Shown here piece after piece: positions 49,533 through 58,512 of a DNA stretch of 64,000 bases. The DNA is from Planctomycetota bacterium (GTDB lineage Bacteria > Planctomycetota > Phycisphaerae > Phycisphaerales > UBA1924), in the NCBI GenBank assembly GCA_020831805.1, contig JAFIFX010000006.1, forward strand, positions 82,581 to 146,580. The letters run 5' to 3'. The number at the start of each line of letters is the position of its first letter. Position 1 is the stretch's first letter. A program made the translations under genes and the position numbers. The notes beneath the pieces are model-generated. The model searched no databases. It was not told the origin of the DNA and saw only the letters and a program-made list of their open reading frames with translations.

Positions 49533-52500
49533 GCCGTGGATTCCTGGACAACGGGTCCGGACAGGTCGATCATGGGCGCGACGCCCGCCGCGGAGGCGAG
49601 ATCGACGGTGGTCTCGTCCTGCACCCAGGCGAAGTAGTGCTTGAGCATGACGGGGAAGGCATCGGCGTCCTGCAGCCGACGCCACTGCGCGACGGCGTCG
49701 GCGTAGCCGTAGTAGGACTCCTTGAAGCGGAGCTGGGCCTCGGTGGCGTAGGCGAAGTGCTGGAAGACCAGGCCGCGGGCGGCGGTCTCGTCGTGCTTGA
49801 TGGGTTTGAGGCGTGCGAGGTCCCGCCAGCCGTTCTCGGTGGGCTTCATGAGCTGCGGCGGCTCGTGGGCCTGCCAGCGGCAGCCGGGCGTGAACCGCCA
49901 GGTGCGGATCCATTCGTAGTCGGTGTGGTTTCCGTAGGTGTTGGCGCTGGTGATGACCTTGTCGGGGCCGACGAAGTAATGGCAGTGGTAGTAGGCGGCG
50001 GTGGCGTCGGGGTGCTCGGCAAACATGCGTCGGACGCCCTCGGCCTGCTCGGCGGTCCACATCTCGTCGGCGTCGACCTGCCAGAGCAGGCAGGGCTCGT
50101 GGATGTTGGCTAGGGGGGCGCTGACCATCTCGGTCTTGCCGTCCCAGAACCGGCCGGGGGGCTTGCGGTAGACGGTGACATTGTCCGGGAACTCGGCGGC
50201 GAGGCGGTCGAGGTACTCGCTGGTTCCGTCGATGCTGCGTCCGGCGCGGTGGAGGTCGTGCGGGATGCGCCCGCCGCGGCTGAGGCTCCAGGCGGTGTCG
50301 TGGGCGAGTTCGGAGACGCCCTCGACGATGTGCCAGTGCCAGGGGCCCTCGGTGCGGCGGAACTGCTCGATGTGCCGTTCGATGAATGGGCTGCCGTTGA
50401 GGACGATGGTGAAGAAGTGGATGGGTGTCCGGCGGTCGGCGGGGGTGAGCAGGCGGGGGCGGTGGGGCGCGACGGCGATGAACTGCTGATGCAGGGCGGC
50501 GGAGTCGTGCACCGCGTCGCCGAGCCCGCCGGCTGGCGTGATGGCGTGGCAGCGGTAGGCGTGGGCGGCGAGGGCGTCGAACGCGGCCCGGGTCGTCTCG
50601 CCCGCGCCCTGGATGGGGACGCGGGAGATCTCGAACTGGACGAAGGAGACGGCGGCACGGGCGAGGGCGTCGCACATGCCGCGGATGACGGCGGGCTCGA
50701 AGCCCTCGGCGTCGATCTTGCAGTAGTGGACGCGGTCGATGCCGTGGGACGCGAGGAGGGTGTCGAGGCGGTTGGTGCGGACCGGGATGGTGGACTCGAC
50801 CGGTACGAGGGTGGAAGGGTCGTGGAACTGGCGCCGGTGTTCTGGTGCGCCGAGCGTGCTCCAGGCCGAGCATGGGCCGCCGTAGAGATTCATGGCGGCG
50901 ACGGCGTCGGTGTCGGAGGCCGCGGCGCGTTCGACCGTGATGTTGTCGAGGGCGAGGCGTCGGGCCTGGGACTGGAGCGCGGATGCGGACGCGGGGTTGG
51001 GTTCGAGCGCAATGACGCGTCCTTCGGGGCCGACGAGCCGGGCCATGGCGCGGGTGTAGCGGCCGGCGTGGGCGCCGATGTCGACGGCGGTCATGCCCGG
51101 CTTGAGGAGGCGGCGCATGAGGGTTTCCGCGCCGGGCTCGCTGCCGACGGGTTCGGCCGCGAGCGCGGCGTCGCAGGCTTGCTGCGTCCAGGCGTCGAGC
51201 CGGGCTTCGAGGCGGTCGAAGGGCGGGCGGACCGCGATGGCGATGCCGTTGCGGGCAGGGTCTTTCGCGAAGATCCAGTCGGGGCGTTCGGCTTGGAAGG
51301 ACTCCCACACGTCGAGCAGTTCGGGGTGGCTGGGATGGGAAATGTCGTCGAACAGGATCGCGCCGCCGGGGGCCAGATGGTCGAAGGCGTGCTGCAGGTC
51401 CTGGCGGGCTCCGTCGGCGGTGTGATCACCATCGACGAGGATCAGGTCGAACTCCTGAGGTGTGTCGTGGGACGCGAAGAAGGCGGGTAGCGTCTTGTGC
51501 GAGCAGCCGGCCTTCAGTTCCAACGGCTCGGCGGCGCCGACGCGGCGCAACTCCTCGCGCACGAAGTCCGGGCCCGGGTTCTCGGTGTGGATTTTCTGGT
51601 CGGGGATTGAGCCGTACTCGGGGATCCAGAGGTCGAAGCCCCAGGCGTGGGTGTCCGGGGACTCGGTGAGGACCTGGGCCATGGAGCGGCCGCGGCGGAC
51701 GCCGATCTCGAGGTAGGTTCGCGGCTGCATGGCGCGGGCCCACCAGTTGAGCACCGTGACGGCGTCGATCCAGGTCTCGCCATCCTTGCAGGCGGCGGCG
51801 AAGTCTCGGAGGTTTGCTTCGAGCCAGTGGTCGGGGGTCAGGGCGCGGAGAACGGAGAGCACGCGGTGCTTGACGGGGGTGGAGCCGCAGGCGGTCAGCA
51901 GACGACGGGCGGTGCGGTCGCGCCGAAACCGGTTCGGGTCGTTGTTTCGGGGGGTTGCGAGCGGCTCACGCAGGGCGTCGAGGTAGCTGGCCATCAACGC
52001 TTCTTTCTGCGATTGGAGTTCGGTGGCGACGGCGTGCAGGTCGGCCCGGAGCAATCGGTCCAGACAGGCGTCGACGCCGGCACGATCATTGGCCCGAGCG
52101 GAATGGGAGAAGCCGTCGAGGGCGTGGGTGTGTCGGTCGGTGTCGTTGATGATCAACGCGGGGACGCCGTGGGCGTTGGCGCCCAGGCCGGCGTGGAGCC
52201 GGGTGGTGACGATCAGGTCGAGCGATCGGTATGTCTCGGCCAGGTCGCGGGCGAAGCTCTGGAAGACGGTACGAATACGCGGATGGTCGAAACGGCGGAT
52301 GAAGTCCAGGTATTCGGTCTTGTGATGGGCGATGAGGGTGATCTCAAAGCGCTCGGCGAGGCGCAGCATGGTCTCGATCGCAAGATCCGATGCATCGACG
52401 CCGGTGGACTGGTTGACGATGCCGTGTTCGTGCGGGAGCTGGATCGAAAATCCGATCCGGCGCACCGTCGCACCCGTGGCGACCTCCTTGACCCGTTCGA

Positions 52501-53005
52501 CGCTCAGCACGGACGGGCAGGGCAGGCGGACATAGGGAGTGCCGAGTGATTCGAGGAAGGCGGGCTTCTTCTCGGTACGGCCGGTGATCAGGCGCGCGTT
52601 GGCGAAAATCGTCGCTTCAGGATCCATGCGGCAGTGCTTTTCGACATACGAGTTCTCATAGCCGGCCCCCACCATCACCACACGGTCGGTCAGGCCCGCG
52701 CCGATAATCCATTCATAGAGGTCCTTGACCTCATAGCCGGCGGCGAGGCCCGCAATGACTACCGCGTCGCAGTATCCTCCGAGTTTCTCGAGATCGCCAG
52801 GGCCGACCGTGTTCCCGACACCGCCGAGCCTGCCGTGTGGCGGGAGGACATCGGCGCTGAAGTTGTAGAAGAACAGGTTGAGCGGGCGGGGCGCGTAGTG
52901 GGCGCGGAGGATCGCGATCACACCCTCGCGGACGAAGTCGTCGCCGGGGTTCCATAGGGTGGTGCCGGAGATGACGATGTGAACGGGCTTATCGCTGCTC
53001 GGCAT
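49517..53005 (-). CDS. Four-domain glycan-modifying protein: pyruvyl transferase, two methyltransferases, glycosyltransferase
   Basis: The 1162-residue protein appears to be a natural fusion. Residues about 1-330: polysaccharide pyruvyltransferase-like (ISGTTLWNPGDDFVREGVIA, VVMVGAGYENSYVE, TTRLHAGLGANAHGVPAL). About 430-610: a class I methyltransferase resembling the FkbM-adjacent Methyltransf_24 type (YLEIGVRRGRSMAQV, FDLILVDGDHTADGA). About 640-850: FkbM-type (MTAVDIGAHAGRYTRAMA, HYCKIDAEGFEPAVIRGM). About 860-1100: glycosyltransferase-like (FFTIVLNGSPFIERHIEQF, VDADEM). ATG 53005 fits AAAGGG six bases upstream. It would add pyruvate ketals, methyl groups and sugar to a glycan. A sequencing or frameshift artefact is unlikely because all four domains share one unbroken frame. 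Confidence 0.85.
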   Translation of the reverse strand: MPSSDKPVHIVISGTTLWNPGDDFVREGVIAILRAHYAPRPLNLFFYNFSADVLPPHGRLGGVGNTVGPGDLEKLGGYCDAVVIAGLAAGYEVKDLYEWIIGAGLTDRVVMVGAGYENSYVEKHCRMDPEATIFANARLITGRTEKKPAFLESLGTPYVRLPCPSVLSVERVKEVATGATVRRIGFSIQLPHEHGIVNQSTGVDASDLAIETMLRLAERFEITLIAHHKTEYLDFIRRFDHPRIRTVFQSFARDLAETYRSLDLIVTTRLHAGLGANAHGVPALIINDTDRHTHALDGFSHSARANDRAGVDACLDRLLRADLHAVATELQSQKEALMASYLDALREPLATPRNNDPNRFRRDRTARRLLTACGSTPVKHRVLSVLRALTPDHWLEANLRDFAAACKDGETWIDAVTVLNWWARAMQPRTYLEIGVRRGRSMAQVLTESPDTHAWGFDLWIPEYGSIPDQKIHTENPGPDFVREELRRVGAAEPLELKAGCSHKTLPAFFASHDTPQEFDLILVDGDHTADGARQDLQHAFDHLAPGGAILFDDISHPSHPELLDVWESFQAERPDWIFAKDPARNGIAIAVRPPFDRLEARLDAWTQQACDAALAAEPVGSEPGAETLMRRLLKPGMTAVDIGAHAGRYTRAMARLVGPEGRVIALEPNPASASALQSQARRLALDNITVERAAASDTDAVAAMNLYGGPCSAWSTLGAPEHRRQFHDPSTLVPVESTIPVRTNRLDTLLASHGIDRVHYCKIDAEGFEPAVIRGMCDALARAAVSFVQFEISRVPIQGAGETTRAAFDALAAHAYRCHAITPAGGLGDAVHDSAALHQQFIAVAPHRPRLLTPADRRTPIHFFTIVLNGSPFIERHIEQFRRTEGPWHWHIVEGVSELAHDTAWSLSRGGRIPHDLHRAGRSIDGTSEYLDRLAAEFPDNVTVYRKPPGRFWDGKTEMVSAPLANIHEPCLLWQVDADEMWTAEQAEGVRRMFAEHPDATAAYYHCHYFVGPDKVITSANTYGNHTDYEWIRTWRFTPGCRWQAHEPPQLMKPTENGWRDLARLKPIKHDETAARGLVFQHFAYATEAQLRFKESYYGYADAVAQWRRLQDADAFPVMLKHYFAWVQDETTVDLASAAGVAPMIDLSGPVVQESTACAAS

Positions 53006-53054
53006 GTTCATCCCTTTCGGAAGATGCAGATGACTCGCGGAATGTTTTTCTTGT

Positions 53055-54296
53055 TCAGTTTTCCACCGGCTGTGGCGCCCCGAGCAAGCGATCGATGAAG
53101 TGGCTCGGGCTGCGGTCGCGGCCCCAGGCGTCGCGGGCGGCGGCGGCACGGTCCAGGAGGGTGTCGCGCTTGTCGATGGCCCGGGTGACGGCGTGGGCGA
53201 GCGCGTCGGGGTCGGCGTGATCGAAGGCGACGCAGCCCAGACGCCAGGCTTGGGCCTGTTCGGCGATCCAGGTGCCCGCGGGCAGGACGAGGGCCTTGGC
53301 GTTCGCCGCGGCCTCGGCGAACACGCCGGAGCCGAGCGCGGCGTAGACGCCGGGGTCGAGCGGGAGGACGACGATGTCGGTGTTGCGGAGTTCGGAGGCG
53401 TAGGCCTCCGGGCTGAGCACGCCCCGCAGGACGCGGACCGACGGGACGCGGGTCGTGAGGCGGGCGATCGCGGCCTCGGTTTGGGCGGGGTCCCACGCGT
53501 GGGCGTGGACGGTGAACGCCGTGCCGGGGTGCGCGGCGACGAGGGCGGGCAGGGCGTCCGTGAAACGGGCGAGGCCACGTGCGGGGGCCGCGCCCCCGAG
53601 GAAGGACACGCGGGTCGGGCCGGGGGGGCGCGTGCTGGGTGGGGCGGTGGAGGTGGGGTCGGCCACGGGCCACGGCAGGAGTTGGACGGGCGGCGCGCCG
53701 AGGCGTTCGAAGATCGTGGCCAGGGCCTTGGTCTCGGCGAAGAGGCGGACGCGACCCGGCGGGAGGGACGCCAGGCGGGTCATCGCCTCGGCGTAGACCT
53801 TGATCTCCGCGGCGCGGAGGGCGTCGTCGCCGCCCCAGCCGGGCGGGAACATCAGGACCATCGCGACCGGGCAGGCGTGGGCCTCGGGCATCGAGCCGAT
53901 CCACTCGGCCAGGGCGAGCACACAGCGCGCCGTGAGCGTGGGCACGATCGCGAGCGTGCCGGCGCCGAGGTGGTCGGTCGCCAGGGTGCGGAGGTCCTCG
54001 GAGGTGTCGCGGTTGCACCGGCGGAGGAAGGCCTCGGGGTCGGTGGGGTCGGGTGGGGCGTAGGCGGAGACTCGGAACAGGGGGCGGATGGGGATGTCGC
54101 CGGGGCGGCGGTCTTCGCGCTGGCCGCCGAAGAGGAGGGTCTGGACACCGCGGCGGGTCGCCTCGTCGCGGACAAGGCGGGCAAGGGTGGCGTGGTGGCC
54201 GCCGTCATAGAAGAGGCCGGGATCAAGGACAAGCAGGCGGGCGCACGCGGGCGGGGGCTCGGGCCGCGCGAGGGCTGGCTGAAGCGTGGGGATCAC
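53055..54296 (-). CDS. Glycosyltransferase, GT-B fold
   Basis: The 413-residue protein has an N-terminal Rossmann-like half (LLVLDPGLFYDGGHHATLAR) and a C-terminal half with TRVSFLGGAAPARGLARF, VHAHAWDP and a donor-binding helix IVVLPLDPGVYAALGSGVFAEAAA, as in GT1/GT4 family enzymes. The exact family and sugar cannot be told. GTG 54296 overlaps the stop of the upstream gene (GTGA); GGGAG lies six bases upstream. It lies in the middle of the glycan operon, 49 bases from the four-domain gene. Confidence 0.82.
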   Translation of the reverse strand: MIPTLQPALARPEPPPACARLLVLDPGLFYDGGHHATLARLVRDEATRRGVQTLLFGGQREDRRPGDIPIRPLFRVSAYAPPDPTDPEAFLRRCNRDTSEDLRTLATDHLGAGTLAIVPTLTARCVLALAEWIGSMPEAHACPVAMVLMFPPGWGGDDALRAAEIKVYAEAMTRLASLPPGRVRLFAETKALATIFERLGAPPVQLLPWPVADPTSTAPPSTRPPGPTRVSFLGGAAPARGLARFTDALPALVAAHPGTAFTVHAHAWDPAQTEAAIARLTTRVPSVRVLRGVLSPEAYASELRNTDIVVLPLDPGVYAALGSGVFAEAAANAKALVLPAGTWIAEQAQAWRLGCVAFDHADPDALAHAVTRAIDKRDTLLDRAAAARDAWGRDRSPSHFIDRLLGAPQPVEN

Positions 54297-56404
54297 AGGG
54301 GACTCCCGGCCGGCGCGGGGCGGCGGGACCGCTCGGCTTCGAGGGCGGCGCGGACGCGTCCGAGCAGGAGTCGGAGCCCGGCGGGGTACGCGTGGCGGGC
54401 GTTGATGGCCGCACGCTGTTCGGCGAGCAGCGCGTCTCGCCGGGGCCGGTCGGCGAGGAAGCGGTCGACGAGCCCGCCGAGCTCGGTTTCGTTGCCGAAG
54501 ACGGTGTCGAAGAACCCGGGCGGGTGCTCCGAGTGGATGTAGTCGGCCAGGGAGCCGCTCTGGAGTCGTTGCTGGTAGTAGGTGACGAGGTCGGCGTCGG
54601 CGAGGCGTGGGATCGCAGCACGCAACCGGTCGAGCAGGGCGACGAAGCCCGGGCGTTCGTGCGGCTCCAGCAGGGCGATCGCGTGCGTGGTGGTGGGCGC
54701 GCGCTCGGCGAGGCGGTCGAGGAAGATCCGAGCGAAGCGGGCCTCGGGTTCCTCGGCGTCGGAGAAGCGGCGGTTGAGGACGAAGCCGCCGGCGGCGATC
54801 GAGTCGATGAGGCGCTGGTGGCACATGGCGGGGTAGGGTTCGAGGCGGAGGTTGAAGTCGGCGTGGCGCGTGACGCGGTCGAGGTCGTCGCCGTAGGCAA
54901 TCGGGCCTCGGGCGTGGGGCGCGAGGGTTGGGTGGCGGTCCCAGCCGGGGCCGTAGACGCTCAGCGTCAGACCGCGCGATTCCGCCACCCGCGCCGCCCA
55001 GGCGAGGCCCTGCTGGCGGTACAGCGGGTTGTTGAGGTGGAGCGAGAGCAGCTCGGCCACCTTTGAGAGCCAGCCCTCGTCGGGCTCGGCGACGCCCTCG
55101 TCGCGGGCGGCGTCAGCGAGCATCCGGCGCAGGACGCGCTGGTCGGCGAGGCTCTCGCCCGCGGCGTAAAGCGCGATCAAGTCGAGGCCCGTGCGGGCGG
55201 CGGCCCGCGCCTGGGGGGTGCCCGTGCCCACGCCCGCGGTCAGCCGGTCGAGGATCTTCTCGGGTGCGCCGGAGTGACTGGACACGTAAACCATCTCAGG
55301 GGCGGTAACGGTTGGCGAGGGACCCGGCGAGCAACCCCCCGCGTCGGTCATCCGCGGCACGACAACGCAGCGGTCGGCCGGATAACCCCATTCCGTCGCA
55401 TACCGGTGCGCCCAGGTTCCCATGACAAAGTCGCTGGGACCGAGCCGATCGCCCGCACCCGGCTCGATCAGGTGCAGCATGTCGTCCTGAATCCAGCAGA
55501 CGAACGGCACGCCGTCGGGCACGCCGGTGAAGTGATGCCGGTGGTAGTTCACCGCAAGGATCAGGTGGGGCCGGAACTCCGCAACCTCCGCAACAACCGC
55601 CTCGGGGCTGAGTCGCTCATGGTCGGCGGCTTCGGTGCAGACGCGGGCTTTCCAGCCCAGTTGCTCGAATCCGCGTGCGGCGGCGGCGATGCTGTGACGC
55701 ACAACCGTGGTGAATCGCGGCGTGATCAGCAGCACACGCGGAGGCATGGCATCCTGACCAGAAATGATCGGGGCCAGATCCGTCTCCATGACCGCGTCAG
55801 ACCATGATTTCGCGGCGCGGGCGCGTTCCTGCCGGGCGTCCTCGCGTGCCCGCAGGGCTACCCGCCACTGTGCCTCGGTTTCCGGGCCGGTTCCGAGCCT
55901 GGCGTGGATGTCCGGCAGCGGCAGCCGCGGGTTGCTCGTGATCGCCTCCGTGTAGTCGGCATGCCAGGATGGGCCGACAAACCAGAGAACCGAGCCGGAC
56001 GCGATCGGCCCGTCGTTCGCGGACAGGTCCTGCACAGAGAGCGCCGCGAGCAGCCGGTCAGTGTCGGGCTCGCAGAGATACACGGCCTGGGTGGCGCCGT
56101 GCTGCCCGGGCGGACGGGGCGCGAGCAATGGCAGCACGCACCCGTCGCCAACGCCGCCGATGACCGCCGCGCCGGGTTGCATGATCGCGTTGCGCAGAGA
56201 CTGTTCGACCGCCGCCCCCCCAGGGACGCGATCCCGCTCATCGTGCTCGACGCGGAGCCTGCCGTCCGCACCGGCCCGGACCCGATAGCCCGACTGCCGC
56301 CAGTCGTCCGCACGGGAACGCAACACCATGGCCGCGCCGGGGTGATGGACCGACATCGCTTCGAGGTTTCGCCGGAGCACCCCTTCTTGGTCCGGCGCCG
56401 TCAC
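54293..56404 (-). CDS. CgeB-like glycosyltransferase, large
   Basis: The 703-residue protein has an uncharacterised N-terminal part (about 1-220; perhaps a second sensing or sugar-binding module) and a C-terminal glycosyltransferase resembling CgeB/DUF3880 enzymes (RVLLITPRFTTVVRHSIAAAA about residue 221, VPFVCWIQDD, LTLSVYGPGWDRHPTLAP, DFNLRLEPYPAMCHQRLIDS, near the end AGGFVLNRRF). GTG 56404 and the stop of the upstream GT2 gene overlap (GTGA). It probably elongates the same surface glycan. Confidence 0.82.
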   Translation of the reverse strand: MTAPDQEGVLRRNLEAMSVHHPGAAMVLRSRADDWRQSGYRVRAGADGRLRVEHDERDRVPGGAAVEQSLRNAIMQPGAAVIGGVGDGCVLPLLAPRPPGQHGATQAVYLCEPDTDRLLAALSVQDLSANDGPIASGSVLWFVGPSWHADYTEAITSNPRLPLPDIHARLGTGPETEAQWRVALRAREDARQERARAAKSWSDAVMETDLAPIISGQDAMPPRVLLITPRFTTVVRHSIAAAARGFEQLGWKARVCTEAADHERLSPEAVVAEVAEFRPHLILAVNYHRHHFTGVPDGVPFVCWIQDDMLHLIEPGAGDRLGPSDFVMGTWAHRYATEWGYPADRCVVVPRMTDAGGCSPGPSPTVTAPEMVYVSSHSGAPEKILDRLTAGVGTGTPQARAAARTGLDLIALYAAGESLADQRVLRRMLADAARDEGVAEPDEGWLSKVAELLSLHLNNPLYRQQGLAWAARVAESRGLTLSVYGPGWDRHPTLAPHARGPIAYGDDLDRVTRHADFNLRLEPYPAMCHQRLIDSIAAGGFVLNRRFSDAEEPEARFARIFLDRLAERAPTTTHAIALLEPHERPGFVALLDRLRAAIPRLADADLVTYYQQRLQSGSLADYIHSEHPPGFFDTVFGNETELGGLVDRFLADRPRRDALLAEQRAAINARHAYPAGLRLLLGRVRAALEAERSRRPAPAGSPL

Positions 56405-57426
56405 GCCGCACCCCCGTATCGTCTCGGTTGCTCCGCACCGGCGATCGCGTGCTCCACCTCGCGCATGGCGTCCTCAGCCGTGTCGCCCTGCGCATACAGG
56501 ACACTCCCGACGAGACGCGCGGTCTCACGCCACGCGCGGCATGCGTTGAACACGCCGAACAAATGATCGCGCGAGCCGACCGTCCGGGCCGGAGCGTTCG
56601 CCAGATCGGCAAAGACCCGGTAGCCCTTGGCCGCATCGCGCAACAGGTCAGGCAGCGCGTCGCGTGCGGCGGAAACCGTGGCGTCATCCGGCTTGAACCG
56701 GCAACCGAACGCGGCCTGCGCGCACACGGGATTGATCCGGTGCAGCATCGCGGCCTGGTGGCCCAGCAGCGCCTCACGCCGCAGGAGCGCCCGCGGCTCG
56801 TAGCGGTGCTCGTGCACCACCCGGGCGTCCGGGCGAAACAGCACCGGCCGCTTCACCCGCCATGCCCATTCCAGATCGTCGAACATCGGATACGCCAGCC
56901 GCTCTTCGAAGGGAACGACGGCATCGCGCGGAACGGAGAGATTCAGCGTCCACGCATGCCGAAAACCCCAGTCGTGATCGGGATGCTCGCCGCCCATCCG
57001 GTCGTAGAAGAAGATCCATGAGGTCTCGCGCACGAGCCGGTCGATGACGCGGTCCTCGGCCCCCGCCGCCCAGGGCGCATCGCCGAGGACCATCGCGGCA
57101 GAACCCTCGTGCGCCTGCAGGTGCGTCCCGATCAGGCCCGGCTGCGGGACCACATCATCATTGAGAAACAGCACGATGCGCCCGTTCGACGCCGCGACAG
57201 CCCGGTTGCGCACGCCCGCGGGACCGACGCGGTCGCCGGTGATGACCCGGAGGCGGTCATCGGGCGTCAGCCGCGGATCGGCGTCGTGGCCGTCGACGGA
57301 GACGATGACCTCGTCGGCGTCGGTCAGTTGCGACCGCAACGCCGCGACACACCGGGCGGCCGGGCCGGGACCGGGGCGGGTCGGGATGACGACCGAGCAT
57401 CGCACGGGCTGACCCCATCGGTTCAC
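56401..57426 (-). CDS. Glycosyltransferase family 2, first gene of the glycan operon
   Basis: The 341-residue GT-A enzyme shows SVVIPTRPGPGPAARCVAAL, VSVDGHDADPRL, NRAVAASNGRIVLFLNDDVV (DxD-like metal site) and a downstream LEWAWRVKR (ED-W-like base). Such proteins start or extend polysaccharides from nucleotide sugars. GTG 57426 is the annotated start; ribosome site weak. It heads the six-gene run (57426 to 47407) in which almost all junctions overlap by four bases. No membrane segment is visible, so no initiating transferase or flippase is encoded here. Confidence 0.88.
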   Translation of the reverse strand: MNRWGQPVRCSVVIPTRPGPGPAARCVAALRSQLTDADEVIVSVDGHDADPRLTPDDRLRVITGDRVGPAGVRNRAVAASNGRIVLFLNDDVVPQPGLIGTHLQAHEGSAAMVLGDAPWAAGAEDRVIDRLVRETSWIFFYDRMGGEHPDHDWGFRHAWTLNLSVPRDAVVPFEERLAYPMFDDLEWAWRVKRPVLFRPDARVVHEHRYEPRALLRREALLGHQAAMLHRINPVCAQAAFGCRFKPDDATVSAARDALPDLLRDAAKGYRVFADLANAPARTVGSRDHLFGVFNACRAWRETARLVGSVLYAQGDTAEDAMREVEHAIAGAEQPRRYGGAA

Positions 57427-57537
57427 ACGACCCGCCGACGCGACGGGCCCGATGAGGGCTTATCGGGCGTACCAAGGGCCATGCTGGAAAGAAAACCGCC
57501 CGACGAAGGCCTGTTTTGGTCGATCAAGCCCGGCGGA

Positions 57538-58512
57538 TCACGCCGCGTCGGACCGCCGGGCGCGGAGCAGCATCACCAGGAACACCGGCCCGCCGATCAG
57601 GGAGGTGATGATCCCCACCGGGATCCGCCCGGCTGGCCCGGGGAACGCCTTGACCATCGCGTCCGCCCCCACCACCAGGGCGATCCCGGCCAGCGCCGCC
57701 CCGACGATCAGCACCCGGTGCCCCGGCCCGAGCAGCAGCCGCGCCGCGTGCGGGCAGACCAGCCCGACGAACCCCACCGGCCCGGCCAGCACGATCGTCC
57801 CCGCCGTCAGCACGCCCGCCCCGATCAACTGCACCACCCGCACCAGCCCGATCGGCACCCCGGACGACCGGGCCTCGTCCTCGCCCAAACTGGCGGCGTC
57901 GAACAGCCGCCCGAGCCAGACCGACACCCCCGCCACCGCCAGCGTCACCGCCCAGACCCCCCCCACCATCGGGCGCGACGCGTCGTCGGAGATCACCCCC
58001 ATCATCCAGCGGGCCGCCGACTGGCCCTGATCGGGCAGCAGCGTCCGCACCATCGCGGTCACCGACCCGAGCAGCACGGCCAGGATCACGCCGACCAGAA
58101 TCATCGTCACCGGGTCGATCAGCCCCCGGCGCTGGGCCAGCAGCCAGACGAACCCCAGCACCGCCATCGCCCCGGCCAGCGCCGGGATCGCCGACGCCGC
58201 CACGCCGATCGCGGCCCCGGTCGCCAGCGACCAGACCGTCACCGCCAGCCCCGCCCCCGCGCTCAGCCCCAGCAAATCCGGCGCCGCCAGCGGGTTGCGA
58301 AGCAGCGACTGCAGCAGCACCCCCGCGATCGCCAGCCCCGCCCCCACCACGGCCCCGGTCGCCAGGCGGGCCGCCCGCAGCTCCAGGATCGCCCCGGACT
58401 CGGGCCACGCCAGCCCCCCACCACCCACTAGCAGCCGCAGCAAACACGCCGCGCCGGCCAGCGCCAGCAGCAGCCCGAGCCGCAACCCGATCTGACGCGG
58501 CGTCAGGCTCAC
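57538..58512 (-). CDS. FecCD-family metal-siderophore ABC transporter permease
   Basis: The 324-residue membrane protein has about nine hydrophobic segments and matches iron-siderophore/cobalamin permeases (PLAAPDLLGLSAGAGLAV, VLLGSVTAMVRTLLPDQG, RSSGVPIGLVRVV, GFVGLVCPHAARLLLGPGH). The substrate could be iron-siderophore, heme or cobalamin. GTG 58512 overlaps the stop of the FAH-family gene (GTGA). No ATPase or binding protein gene is adjacent in the window; the partner genes may be elsewhere. Confidence 0.88.
   Translation of the reverse strand: MSLTPRQIGLRLGLLLALAGAACLLRLLVGGGGLAWPESGAILELRAARLATGAVVGAGLAIAGVLLQSLLRNPLAAPDLLGLSAGAGLAVTVWSLATGAAIGVAASAIPALAGAMAVLGFVWLLAQRRGLIDPVTMILVGVILAVLLGSVTAMVRTLLPDQGQSAARWMMGVISDDASRPMVGGVWAVTLAVAGVSVWLGRLFDAASLGEDEARSSGVPIGLVRVVQLIGAGVLTAGTIVLAGPVGFVGLVCPHAARLLLGPGHRVLIVGAALAGIALVVGADAMVKAFPGPAGRIPVGIITSLIGGPVFLVMLLRARRSDAA

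Noticed and set aside
48330..51308. Apparent 992-residue protein including the GT9 domain
   Set aside because: Its first 590 residues are an out-of-frame shadow of the four-domain protein; the real GT9 start is ATG 49532.
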